Shown here piece by piece: positions 21,083 through 32,363 of a DNA stretch of 64,000 nucleotides. Position 1 is the first letter of the stretch; the number at the start of each line of letters is the position of its first letter. The stretch lies in the NCBI GenBank assembly GCA_010015675.1, contig ML976992.1, positions 603,685 through 667,684 of the forward strand. Reading direction: 5' to 3'. Source of the stretch: Byssothecium circinans. Lineage: Eukaryota; Ascomycota; Dothideomycetes; Pleosporales; Massarinaceae. Position numbers and translations under genes: made by a program. Under the pieces are notes generated by a model, which was not told the origin of the DNA, searched no databases, and saw only the letters and a list, made by a program, of their open reading frames with translations.

Positions 21083-22900
21083 ATGATATCTTCCAAACTA
21101 ATACGCCCTGCACTACGGACATTGTTGACCAGTGGACGCTCACAATTCCCTCTTACTTCTTATTACTCTGTCCGGTACAGCATGGCGTCCTCAGCAGCAG
21201 AAGTTGCGCCCATCGAGAGCTTTGGCGAGAAAAGACATGCAGGATCCATTGAGGAGACGCCGTTGAGGAGCGAGGAAGCGTCACGCGGGAGTTATCGCTT
21301 CAAGAACAAGAGGATGAAGAATGGGCATGGCGAAAAGAGCGGGATCCTAAAGACGAATGGGAGCAATGAGGAAGTTCTACTCGAAGACGTCAATGCTTTG
21401 CTCAATAACCTGAACCTGGATGTCAAAGAGAAGAACGAATTGCCCGAATTGAGGTCGGAGTTTCAGGTGCAGATCAAAGAGATTTCCTCGATAGGGGATG
21501 GGCTGGGGATTCGAGAGGATGGTGAGGATGGGCAGGTCTATGTGGTGCCTTTTACTGCGCCTGGGGATACGGTGACGGCGAAGGTGTTCAAGCATTTCAC
21601 GAAAGAGAAGTACTCCATGGCCGACTTCGTCTCCGTTACGACTCCATCACCTCACCGCGACGACTCTCTAGTCAAGTGCCCGTACTTTGCCACATGTTCG
21701 GGCTGCCTGTTCCAGATGCTGCCTTACTCCTATCAGCTCGGGCACAAAAAAACCATTGTCGAAAAAGCGTACAAAAACTTCTCCAACTTGCCACCAGAAA
21801 TGATCCCTGTAGTCGGCGACACGATCGGATCTCCCCTGCAGTACGGATACAGAACGAAACTCACGCCGCACTTCGACGGCCCGCCAGAAGCCCGCCGAAG
21901 CGATGGTAGAAACGGCATCAAGCGGAGCTTCAAAGAAGTCCCACCCATCGGCTTCATGAAGAAAGGAACCAGATTCACCATCGACATCGAAGACTGCCCC
22001 ATCGGCACCGACGCCGTCCGCAAAGGCAACAAACGTGAACGCCAACGCGTCGCCGCCGAACTCTCCACCTACCGTAAAGGCGCCACCCTCCTCCTCCGCG
22101 AAAGCACCAAACGCATTCCCAAAGCGGACTACCCCGTCTCCAGAGAGGCCGCAACCGCTGATGATGCGGTCATCGAAGACAGGGGAGACTACATCCACCG
22201 CAAAACCTGTGTCACGAACCCCAACGCAAAAACCACAGAATACATCGACGACTTCCGCTTCGACAACCCAGCCGGTGCCTTTTTCCAAAACAACAATTCC
22301 ATCCTCCCGATCTTCACACAGTACATCCGCGAGCACATCCTCCCCTCCCAGCCAGCGGACCACAACATCACGCACCTCATCGACGCCTACTCGGGCTCGG
22401 GCCTCTTCACAATCACCCTCTCCTCGCTCTTCAAAACCAGTCTCGGCATCGACATCTCCCCCGCGTCCATAACCTCGGCCACGGCAAACGCAACTCTAAA
22501 CAACATCCCCCCGACCCGCGCGCGCTTCATCGCCGCCGACGCCGCGAAGCTCTTCGCTAGCATCACGTCGCCGCCCGCAGAGACCGTCGTCATGATCGAC
22601 CCGCCGCGCAAAGGCTGCGACGAGAGCTTCCTGAGGCAGTTGGTCGAGTACGGCCCTGCGAGAGTCGTGTATGTGAGTTGTAATGTGCACAGCCAGGCTA
22701 GGGATGTGGGCGTGCTGGTTGGTGGGATGGCTGGCGTGGATGGCGGGTTTGGGAGCGGGGTGGGGTGTTATGTGCTGGAGAGTTTGAGGCCGTTTGACTT
22801 TTTCCCTATGACGGGGCATGTGGAGGGGGTTGCTGTGTTGAGGAGGAAGGAGCAGAGGGTGGAAGGGGAGGGAGAGGGAGATGGAGAGGTGGGGGGTTAG
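21083..22900 (+). CDS. TRM2: tRNA (uracil-5-)-methyltransferase, Trm2 family
   Basis: S-adenosylmethionine-dependent RNA m5U methyltransferase; yeast Trm2 makes m5U54 in the T-loop of tRNA. Single exon of 605 residues. A TRAM-like domain lies at about residues 125-185 (EFQVQIKEISSIGDG, then VYVVPFTAPGDTVTAKV). The cysteine cluster CPYFATCSGC (Cys199, 205, 208) matches the family's Fe-S type motif. SAM-binding DAYSGSGLFTITLS, the DPPRKGCDESF motif and VSCNVHSQARD with the catalytic cysteine near residue 533 are present; FFPMTGHVEGVAVL closes the domain. The first 33 residues resemble a mitochondrial presequence, and a second in-frame ATG at 21182 lies in a better context (AGCATGG), suggesting two isoforms. 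The last 20 residues are a low-complexity Glu/Gly tail. Confidence 0.93.
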   Translation: MISSKLIRPALRTLLTSGRSQFPLTSYYSVRYSMASSAAEVAPIESFGEKRHAGSIEETPLRSEEASRGSYRFKNKRMKNGHGEKSGILKTNGSNEEVLLEDVNALLNNLNLDVKEKNELPELRSEFQVQIKEISSIGDGLGIREDGEDGQVYVVPFTAPGDTVTAKVFKHFTKEKYSMADFVSVTTPSPHRDDSLVKCPYFATCSGCLFQMLPYSYQLGHKKTIVEKAYKNFSNLPPEMIPVVGDTIGSPLQYGYRTKLTPHFDGPPEARRSDGRNGIKRSFKEVPPIGFMKKGTRFTIDIEDCPIGTDAVRKGNKRERQRVAAELSTYRKGATLLLRESTKRIPKADYPVSREAATADDAVIEDRGDYIHRKTCVTNPNAKTTEYIDDFRFDNPAGAFFQNNNSILPIFTQYIREHILPSQPADHNITHLIDAYSGSGLFTITLSSLFKTSLGIDISPASITSATANATLNNIPPTRARFIAADAAKLFASITSPPAETVVMIDPPRKGCDESFLRQLVEYGPARVVYVSCNVHSQARDVGVLVGGMAGVDGGFGSGVGCYVLESLRPFDFFPMTGHVEGVAVLRRKEQRVEGEGEGDGEVGG

Positions 22901-25365
22901 TGGGTAGTGGTGCGTGCGAGTGGAGTGGAGTGGAGTGGAATGGGTGAAGTGGTTTTAGAATGTATCATAGATTTATCGGATCGATCTTCTACTTCGATTT
23001 AATGTACTTGAAGGATATAGAGCTCCCCGATTTGCGACTTCATCTCGCACTGCATTGTGTCATGGCTAGTGCTGAGGTTCAACAGAGCCATTCCCATTTC
23101 TTCCCATTGGGGTGAGAGAGATGTTTTGCGTGCTTTGCGGGTTAATGGAATGTATGATAGGTAGTAGGATTATGTCTTTCACTTCTTGGTACTCGCTTGA
23201 AGAGAATGGAACTGCGGAACCATTTGTTGTGTGATCTCTTCTCACTCGGTGTTGTCCGTCATGGCTGACCTGTAAGCTTCAAAAGAGCCTTTCCTTCCAC
23301 GTAGAACTGCAAAATGTTTCCTCATACCCACTCTACATACCCACAATACCAAAGAATATGCTACCTTTAGCTTCGATGTATCGGAATAGGCAGGCTGATA
23401 TATTCACGGGGACCTATCAGTTATCATGCGGGGTACGTGACTGCAGAGTGGCTGGGAGACTGGATACTTGAGTAAGGTGCTTACGAATGGCGGAAGATCT
23501 AGTCTCGGGTAGCTGTGGTGCTAAAGATAGCAAGCTGCAGGTCTCATATCGGCTATCGGAGGCCTCATATGGGGAAATCGGAGCGTGCATGGAGCTTCTA
23601 GAAGGCGGGGAGGATGGGATGGGATAGGATAGATTGGGCATGCCGGGCATATCGCTGTAATGAGGGGGTGTTAACCAGGCACTTATGGTCAGGGGGGGGA
23701 GTTGAGTCGCCTTGCGCATAAGTATGAGTGGGACTGTTTGCGTATGCGGAGAGGTAGGGTGTGTTGATGATGATGAGATCTCTCGAGAACGCAGCGGGTC
23801 AGGGAACTTCGAGTGGAGTTGGTGCATGTCCCACGCTAGCTAAACGGTCGTGCAGAACGCGATGATGGTGTAGCACCGCATCGTCGAAGTCATAGATGAC
23901 GGAACAGACCGTTCCAGAGGGGTATGTCGAAATGCTGGAAGCGAGCCCTGGTATATGACAGTCGTTCCCAGTCTCTCCGACGAGCCCGCACCAGCCAAAT
24001 TGAAAGCCTGGAGATGTACTTTTCTCAGACCAGTCTTGCCGTCGCCAGTGGTGGGAAATCGCGCTCGGAAACGGCATGTTGATATAAGATAAATTGCAGC
24101 CTTTGGCCATTTAGCCATCAAGTAGATCAAAACTCTTCTGGTAGTCACATGTGTTTGGCGAATTAACAACGTGGGAGGTGATGCGGCGGGGCTTCAATGT
24201 AGATTAGGTATGGGGAATGCCGTCGTTTGTCGACTATGGAATACGAGGACGTTGGCGTTGGCATTGACGTGGGTGTGTATTTTTGGCATGGCGGGCCGAG
24301 GCGAGACAACGTGCAACGTGCGTGTGCGTGACGAGTTTTGCCGGGTGTAAGTAGATGGAGGATGGATGGGATCGGAGACTAGATCTTCCAGAGGTCATCT
24401 TGGGTGGGTACATGTGCAGCCCTGTGGGCGATGTACAGTCGGTCAGATGAAGTGAGGATTGCGGGATGTGTGCATTCAGAGACGAAACAGATGTCGTCGC
24501 ACTTTCTGCTCTCAGGCTGCCATAAGATGCTGTGGAGCGTGAGCGATGCGGCGTTGAGTGATGGCGGCGCTGAGTTCTGAGCGATATATGGAGTATGTTG
24601 AGATGTGTGGTAATGGATGGTTCGGGAAGGAGCGTCATCGTTCAACGCTTGAACCTGTGAATGATGGAGGAATTGAAACAACCAATGTGAAACGAATAAG
24701 AACGACGGCAGTTGGAGTGGGCCAGCACAGGTTACCGATATAATGATGAGCAGTCCTGTGCTTCCTGCTGCCTGCTGGGAGATGATGGAAATGGAAGGGG
24801 AGGCTACGGGAGCTTACCGTGTGACAAGGCGTCTACATCTGCGACAGTTCTACAGTGCACCTCCATGGAGATACCAGCAGTGCCTTCACGACCATGTGCA
24901 CAATGTGATGCATATCAACGTCGGCAGGCTCCGGGACCGCAATTGACGCATTCCGCTTCCGAGCTAGGGTCGGAGCGCGACATCCGAGGCGACACACAGG
25001 CGAAGGAGGAATTACCGTGACCCGTGCTGGGACGTGTAGATGTTGGCTGTTGGATGTTGGATGCAGTGCTCACTGCTCACATGATATCGGAGTCTGGCGC
25101 AAAATGAAGGGGTCAATAGTTCAAGTGACGATACGTGCGAATGGTAGATGTATCTGCAGTGTCGCCGACTGGGGTGGACATCTGGAGACTTGAATCATAA
25201 TACATATTGGCATGGGCAACTCAGAACTGCCGCATTCGCTCGGACAGCGGCGGAGTGCACACATGGTATGGTGGAAAATGTGACGGCAGTAAGCATTCAG
25301 CATTCATGATTATTTATGATGATTTGGGCGCCTGGGCAGGGACCACGTCGGTCTATTTTCTTGCA
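22901..25365. other. Long intergenic region without recognisable gene
   Basis: About 2.5 kb after TRM2, unusually empty for this gene density. It begins with a short GAGTG tandem run (about 22917-22940). Scattered open frames up to ~135 codons (for example 23417-23827 and 24234-24638 on the minus strand) show no domain, no conserved pattern and no splice arrangement that extends them, so I do not call genes. A non-coding transcript or a distal regulatory region for the LARP1-like gene is possible. Confidence 0.5.
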
Positions 25366-26423
25366 TGTGTGCGCGACGGGCGGGTCAACGCTTAGTTTCT
25401 TTTCTCTGCTGCTTCTTCCTCTTCCCCTCCGCTCGGCCTAACCAGACCTTTTACCTTTTACCTTTTCAACCACGCCTGAAAAATTCCGCCGCCCACACAC
25501 GACCCGTCAAATTTGCAGTCTGGTGAGGGCGAACTGACGCTTGCTTCTGCCACTGTGCTGTCGCTGTCGGCAGTTTCGAGTTCCTGTCACAGCAAGAGTG
25601 TGCGCGCCCTGCTCTGCTCTGCTCTGCCTCGTCGAGTCGACCTGATACCTGCACCTGCACGCCTGGAGCACCTTGTATCTTCTACTTCTGCGTCCACTTC
25701 CACGCCTACGTCGGCCTACGCTCGCAGCCAAACGAGACAGCCAACATCCCAAGGTCAGTACCATCGCGTTGCCGCGCCGCCATCACCGGTTGCGCTTGCT
25801 GCATATTCTTCCGTCTGTTGCCTGTGCGTCATCTGTCGTCCACCTGGGCATCGCCCGCGCCAGAAACAACAGGCACAGGCTTCTGTACCGTCGCGCTTGC
25901 TTTCTTCCACCCTCGCCGCCACAAGCTCGGTTACTTTTCTCGTGGAGCCTGCAAACCCTCACCCTCACCCTCACCCTCACATTCATCCACCCTCCGTCCA
26001 CGCACCCATCCGCGCCCGCGCACCGTCCACCGCCCCAGCATCGTGCTTGTGCGTGCCGCGCTAGCTCCAGCACTCAGCGTCCCAATTCTTTTCATCAACG
26101 CGCTTTCTGACTTTAAATCCAGCTTCGCGCACCCAGACGTCCGACTGCGACGTCAGTCCTCCCTGCAACCGGGCCTCTCACCACTACCTACGTCGGCAAC
26201 CAGCAACCCCTGCACCTCGCTCAATAACACCGCCCGCCAAACTTGGTAGAAGCTAGGGAACACTCGTGCGGAGAGGTGAAGCATCAACCTCTCCGGACAT
26301 CGCTGTGCCTGTATTTGTACTGGTGCTGGCCAGCCTATTGAAAGATCCCGACGGGGACTCTCAAGCTCGAACCTTTCTCTTCACACCCGGTCTCTGCTGA
26401 AACGCAGAGCCTCAAGACACACA
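25366..26423 (+). promoter_or_regulatory. AUG-free, pyrimidine-rich leader/promoter of the LARP1-like gene
   Basis: There is no ATG on the plus strand between the one at 25365 and the start codon at 26424, i.e. over about 1,058 bases. The sequence is C/T-rich and contains CCTTTTA repeats (25445-25470) and a run of four CCCTCA units near 25957-25980. This is what selection against upstream start codons in a long 5' UTR would produce. The transcript start and any leader intron cannot be located from sequence alone. Confidence 0.6.
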
Positions 26424-29400
26424 ATGGCATCAACGACGCCTCAGCGCAGCGGCAGCGAAGCCGCCGCTCCCGCAACGTTCTCCTACGCCCAGGCCGCAAA
26501 AGGCTTGTCAGCGCAGCCGTCCTCCGCCGCCAGCAAGGCATCCTCAGGTTCGGCCACCCCAGCCAAGGATTCGCAAGTGAGCACCATTCCTGCCGCAGCC
26601 GTCATAAGCTGGGCAGAGGATGCCGAAGCAAATGAGGCTCGTTCAGAGCCCAATGCAGCCTCACGCGAGCCCCGCACCCAGCCAGCAGCGCCTGCCACCA
26701 AATCAGCACCGACGCCGCAAGACGCCACAACATCGACAGTATCGTCTCCAGATCTAGGTGCCTCGACTGCCTCTACCGTCACCAAGGACGACGACGTATC
26801 CTCCATACCCAACACATCCTCCGACTCGACCTGGGACAACAAGTCGCAAGCATCCACGTCGGTGGAGAAGTCGGTCGGCTCACTGGATAAGCCTGCCGAG
26901 AAGGCGGAGGGCAAGAAGGGCAAAGGAAAGGGAAAGAATGCGGACAAACTTCCATCAAAGCCCCTCCATGAGGCCCCACCGCCTGCGGTGAATATCTGGA
27001 AGCAACGAGCCGAAGAGGCGAGAGCAAAGACTGTGCAGCGGCCTGCTCCGGCCAAGCCAGCATCTATTGCAGCATCGGGGGCTCCCAACGGTGCACCTCC
27101 GGGTCCCGCCACCACAACTCAGGCCAAGGCTGCCTCGGATTCAAGCTCCAAGGAGAAGCCGGTCAAAGGCCGTGAGGAAGAGAAGAGCAGCCAAGCTCGC
27201 AAGGATTCCAAGTTGGAAGGTGATGCGGACAAGACTAGAAAGACCGGCAAAGGTCGATCACAGGAGAAGGACTTGAGACCGACCCAACCCGCCTTGCCTC
27301 TCATGCCTGCTCGTGATCAAGAGGCATGGCCGACTCCCGAGACAGCTGTCGACGAGGAGCGAAAGAAGGCAAATGAGAAGAGTGATAAGCCTGAACAAGA
27401 GCACAAGGACAACTCGGCACCAAAGACCAAGTGGAACAAGCTTCCCATCAACCCGACAGTGGTGTTCAACACTCCTATGCCTAACGGTGCCTCGTCACGG
27501 AGAGGCGGACGAGGACCAGGTCGTGGTGGAGCTCAGGTCGGTGGCCGTACTGGTGGTTTCGACGCAAGCAACTCCGCCCAAACCGAGAAGGACGGCTTTG
27601 CTGCCACATCACTACAAAATGGCGACGTGCCGAGGCGAGGCCGTACCGACGGACCCGCTCGAGATGCTTCTCCCAAGGAGAGGCGCAATATTAGCGCTGG
27701 CTCCGCACCGAAGGAAAAGGCGCCCATAGTCAATGGTGACAAATTCACCAAGGCGGCGGGATCTGACGTAGAAGCCCCGTCTAGGCGGCCGGGTGATTCT
27801 GCAACCAACTTCCAAATGTCTGGTCAAAACAACACTTACCCTCGACACTTCCCCACGGGACGCCCGAACAAGCCTAGGAGGGGCGATTTCCAAGGCCAAG
27901 AGCGGAGGAAAGATGGTGACTCTGTGTCACCCACAAAAGAGAATGGCGCTTTCGGTGGTCGCCGAAATTCTACTGCTATGCAGACAGAAGGTAAGCGCCT
28001 ACGGCAGGGTAAACTTAATAAACTTGACTCACGTCTCCCAACTACAGATAACGGCGAGCAGCGAGGCTCTGGTTATGCTGATGGCCAGGTGCCACACTCA
28101 AAGCGAGGCACTGACCGCCCATTCGGTTCCTATTCTGGCCGTGAGCGTAGGGGAGGTGGCCGTGGAGGACGTGGGAACTATCAGAACGGTCATCAGTACA
28201 CGAATGGCCACAACCCATCTATGAAGCCGCCGTACGCTGGACCATTATCACCCACGACCTTCAACCCCGACCCAACGGCTTATTTCTCTCCGCCTCCCAA
28301 CAGGTATCGCAACGGACCTCGCTCACAGTCTGGCACGAATGAAAATATGTACCGGATGCCCGGCCCGTATGGTGGTCCTCAACAAGTACCCCCGATTCAG
28401 ACGTTCATGAATCCTCCTTATGAGTACCCCGTGCCACAGCCTATGAGCGCGGTACCTTTTGGTCAATTCGGGTTTGATCCGCTCGCACTGTTCTCCATGG
28501 TGACGATGCAAATGTATGTGTAATCTTTCTGCGCTTCATATCTCGAGCTAACTATTCCTAGGGAGTACTACTTCTCCTTGGAGAACCTTATCAAGGACAT
28601 GTATCTTCGCAAGCACATGGATACGAAAGGCTTCGTTTTCCTCAGCGTGATAGCTGACTTCAACCGCATCAAGCAGCTGACAGAAGATGTTGAGCTCATC
28701 AAATCTGTCTGCTACCAGTCGCGGGTGATTGACTACCGCATTGGAAACGACGGTAAAGACCGGGTGAGGTGTCGAGAAGGTTGGGAGAAATTTGTCTTGC
28801 CTGTGGCCGATCGAGACGCGTCGGTACAGAACGAGGGACCTGAAGAGACTTGTACGAGCCCCCATTATAGAAGATGCATGTCATGCACCGTCACCCTGGT
28901 AGAAGTCCACTAGGTGTCTGGCCAAGACTGCAGCAAACCCCCCTCCCCCTTTTTCGAAGACCGTACTAACGTTGGACCCCACCCAGACAATCCTCCAGTT
29001 CCCCACCCACATGGCTTCGATGCGAATGCTGCGCCTAGGTTTCCTGACATGCCTGCATCAGCAGGACCCGTGTTTGGGGCTGAGGGAGCTTATCCAATGA
29101 TCAATGGATTTCACCCCGGTGCTGCGCAGCACATATCTATGCAGTCGAAGGAGCACCTCCCGAATGGTACCGCCGCCGAAGGGGTCAACGGCACTGCTAT
29201 TCCGAATGGGCACTCCGTCGACAATGCGACCAAGGCTGTGAGTGCAGAACCTGATTCTTTCTCTAACGAGCAAGTCGAGAGCTTGACTGTCGTTGTCCGA
29301 AAACAAGGCCAGTCTGTGACGCCAGCCTTGCCTCCTGCTACTATTCGAACCTTTTCTAATGGGAGTCTTGACAGTAGCAGCGATGTGCCGAATGAGCCTG

Positions 29401-30065
29401 AAAAGGCTCTTGGCCGCCAAGCAAGCGTTGCGGCCGACGGCACTGGTCCTTCCTTGGGGTAAGCCTTGCGGCAACGGTTCACTGGCGGAGGTGCTGATGT
29501 TCATGGTAGTGCTGAGAGTCAAATTCACGACCAAACTCGGAGAACCGCAAGCCCTTTTATGTCAACATCGGATACGACACCTGTTCGTCTATTCTGGGTC
29601 AAAGATAACGACACCCCGGTTAATGTCATTCCTGCCGATTCTACCCACGAAATTTACTCAATTCTTCGGTCAAAAGCTCTACAACAGCGCCAAACTGCTT
29701 CTTCCGGTTTTTGCCCGTACGACATGGATGTTCTTTATCAGTTCTGGAGCCACTTTCTTATTCGCAACTTCAACACTCGAATGTACGACGAATTCCGGAA
29801 TTTTGCTTTCGAAGATGCTGCAAATCTTTCCGATGTCGGTCTTTCGAATTTAATCAAGTTTTATGGGGAGGCGTTGCTATCACAGAGTGTCATCCGGGAC
29901 CATGTTGCTCGCGATTATATCGAGCTCGTACGGTCGGAGAGCGAGCCCCGGCGGCCAGGCTTGAAGCAATTGCAATCGGTTATGCGTCACGAATCACTGG
30001 AGCCTTGGAATCGACAACGGCTCGTGAACCTGCTGGACGCGGACCTTTTGGCATCTCTGGAGTAA
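26424..30065 (+). CDS. LARP1-like RNA-binding protein (La motif + DM15 region)
   Basis: La-related protein of the LARP1/Slf1-Sro9 group, which binds mRNA and controls translation or stability. Exons 26424-27990, 28048-28513, 28562-28851, 28987-29458 and 29510-30065 give 1,116 residues. The first ~660 residues are disordered (Lys/Glu/Ala-rich, then Arg-Gly-Gly motifs such as RRGGRGPGRGG). The La motif spans about residues 677-765: MEYYFSLENLIKDMYLRKHM, GFVFLSVIADFNRIKQL, CREGWEKFVLP. The C-terminal part carries a DM15-like segment near residues 1000-1100 (LYQFWSHFLIRNFNTRMYDE, FRNFAFEDA), as in LARP1, where DM15 repeats bind the mRNA cap and TOP sequences. Intron 1 (57 nt) has no stop and keeps frame, so retention would add 19 residues. 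Intron 3 uses a TACTAAC branch and CACCCAG acceptor. A hairpin sits 45 bases after the stop. Confidence 0.92.
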
Positions 30066-30109
30066 TGTTTGGGTTATTTTGATTGCCACAAATAGTACGG
30101 TGATTGGTT

Positions 30110-30165
30110 AGAAGTCTGACTACGCTTTCTACGGTGTTCCAAATCGAAAGCGTAGTCAAACTTCT
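30110..30165. repeat. Near-perfect inverted repeat in LARP1-like 3' UTR
   Basis: Two 20-base arms, 30110-30129 and 30146-30165, are complementary except at one position and enclose a 16-base loop. The single mismatch (C opposite A on the plus strand) would be a G-U pair in a minus-strand RNA. As RNA it would form a stable stem-loop starting 45 bases behind the stop codon. It could be a regulatory 3'-UTR element, a processing signal or the remnant of a tiny hairpin element. Confidence 0.85.
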
Positions 30166-30969
30166 GCTGTAGTACTGTATTTTGGCATCGATGCCCGCGT
30201 ATACCAAGTCCCAGGACTGTTCCCCTTCATGTTGGCAAACACCCTCTTCTGTACTGCCCCTAATTCGTTACCCCCGTCACCGTTCGAATATCCCCGGCTC
30301 CCCTTTACACGAAAAGTTTTTGGCGTTGATACACTGGCACGGGCATCTGCATGTCTTTACAATTCACCTTTTCACACTGTTCCACCAAAATAGAGTTACC
30401 ATCAGACGGAGGGCCTCGGGGTTTTCCTTTTCACGAGATACCTGACCTTTATTTGGAAAACTTTTTTTTTCTCTTTTTTTACCATTAACTTCTTCTCTGA
30501 CAGGCCGCGGAGCAAGGGGGTGTGGGCCTTGTGTGGCGGGCGTCCTCTTTGCATTCTCTCCACTTCCAGGAAACCCAGCATAGCGGCATGTTTTTCTTCC
30601 GTCTTCAATCACCCCATTGTTTTTGTGTGTCTGCTTGTCATGCACCCTCCAGTAAATATAAAAGCTGTTCGCCCAATAGGGGTCTTGTGTTTGGAACTGT
30701 TTGTGGCATTGTAAAATATGAAAATCAATGTAGCTGGTCTGTTGTGCGTTGTATAGAGATGCGTCACACTGCGTGGTCAAGACCATAACGGATCTGGAGT
30801 GACATGGCCCGTGCGTGGAAGTGTTGACTTGGGTCGGTCGGTCCTTTCAAACGCCGATCCCGACAGTTGCGAATCGCACCGCCACCTTCTATGACCCTAT
30901 CATCCCCACAGTTCACCTCTCTCTTCCAACACAACATCTCCTCTCTACATTGGTAGCACAACATTGAAC
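30166..30969. other. Intergenic region
   Basis: Remaining 3' UTR of the LARP1-like gene and promoter of the next gene; it includes T-rich runs near 30460-30480. No gene recognised. Confidence 0.5.
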
Positions 30970-32363
30970 ATGGCGCCCGCAGTGGCCCACCTCCATAAGC
31001 TGGTGGCCAAGAACGCGAAAGTGTTCAAGTGAGTATCCCGAGTATCATGACTCCTAGATGGAGACACTGACATCACCAAAGGGCCGCCTGGCGACACGCT
31101 GCGAAACTCGTACAGAACAAACTCCCTATCTCCGTACGACCTACACAAGCCGAACTACAACCCATCTTCGTTCGGAACACTCCAAAGCATCCGGTCCATC
31201 GCATTGCGCAACTCAAGCAGGCCAAGGGACGATGGTACACAACCCATAGCCAGATCAGCGCTACAGTTCGACGCTTCACTACTGCCGCGGCTCGCGATTC
31301 CGGTGTCAAGTTCGACCGGGCAAGTTTTCCTAAGTCGAGGACTGCCGATGCCGTGTTTCGACAGACCGGCCGTGCACCATTTGCCTCGACACTCCGTCCG
31401 AACCTCACTGGAGGTACGCTTGGCCGGACAGCCGGAGGATATGCTTGGGGCTCTGGACGCGCTGGCGGTGCGAGATACTTTTCACATGGCCCAGCCGCTC
31501 CGGCACAGGTCATCAACAATGTCTCCCAAGCTGTTCGCGCTTTCTTCGTCTCAGGCCAGAAGGCGCAATTCAACGGCATGGACCCACATACTGGCGAGAA
31601 GCGCTTCAAGTCCGTTTCTGCGCTGCAGGATCAGGTCAACCGTACCATCAACAAGATGCCCAAGACGACTCCCGGTTCCTTTATCGCTTTCAACATCAAC
31701 CCGACCGTCACCGCCCTCACCCCGTTGAACGCCGTCAAGGGCTTCGCCTCGTTTGCGCAGGAGATGGACTCTCTCAACAAGGAGGGCCTTATCGATGTTC
31801 TTTCCGTCGACTTCTCTCGCGCCGTTAAGGAACTCGCCGCAGTACTCAAAGACATACAACGGCTCTCCGCTCTCGGCGATCTGCCCATAACATATGAAGC
31901 CTCAACCCTCAAAATCCACTTCCCAGGCTGTGACGCTGAAACCGTCGAGAAGATCTGCGACGAGTTAAACGTCCAACGCGGTGTCATCCACCAGGACGAA
32001 GACTTTGACGCCTTCGTCGGCACCGAGATCGCGCTCTTATTCCCCTTCGCACCGTCTCGCACGCCCTCCGAGCGCTCCTTCTACGACAAGCCCGTTACGA
32101 CGCGCCAGTATCCCATCGATTGGCGCAACATGATGACTCCTTCAACTGTCAGCTCAGACTCGGATTTGTACTCGACACACTCGGACAATGGGCTGGACTT
32201 TGAGGATTTAATGGATGAGAATCCCTGGGTCACGCCGTCTACACCGTCTGGGTATGAGAGTATGCATCTGAGTGAAGCGGAAGAGGTGGATGGTCATACG
32301 CCGTTGGAGTATCAGGGGTTTGAGGGCATTTACCGCTTCATGGAACAGTGCGAGTCGAGATAA
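30970..32363 (+). CDS. Conserved-looking fungal protein of unknown function, 446 aa
   Basis: Two exons, 30970-31028 and 31082-32363; the intron has a GTGAGT donor, an ACTGACATC branch and CAAAG acceptor. The N-terminal 140 residues are basic and poor in acidic residues (KAAWRHAAKLVQNKLPISVR, RWYTTHSQISATVRRFTTAA), which fits a mitochondrial or membrane-associated leader, followed by a Gly-rich stretch and ARYFSHGPAAPAQVINNVSQ. The middle part looks globular (PGSFIAFNINPTVTALTPLN, AVKELAAVLKDIQRLSALGD, GTEIALLFPFAP) and the C-terminus is Ser/Asp/Glu-rich, ending GIYRFMEQCESR. I recall similar fungal proteins being labelled casein kinase II beta-2 subunit, but none of the CK2-beta zinc-finger cysteines are visible, so I do not adopt that name. 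Confidence 0.85.

Noticed and set aside
23417..24638. Several minus-strand frames of 100-136 codons, considered as a small secreted or effector-type gene
   Set aside because: No signal peptide, no convincing intron arrangement and no recognised motif; could not be supported.
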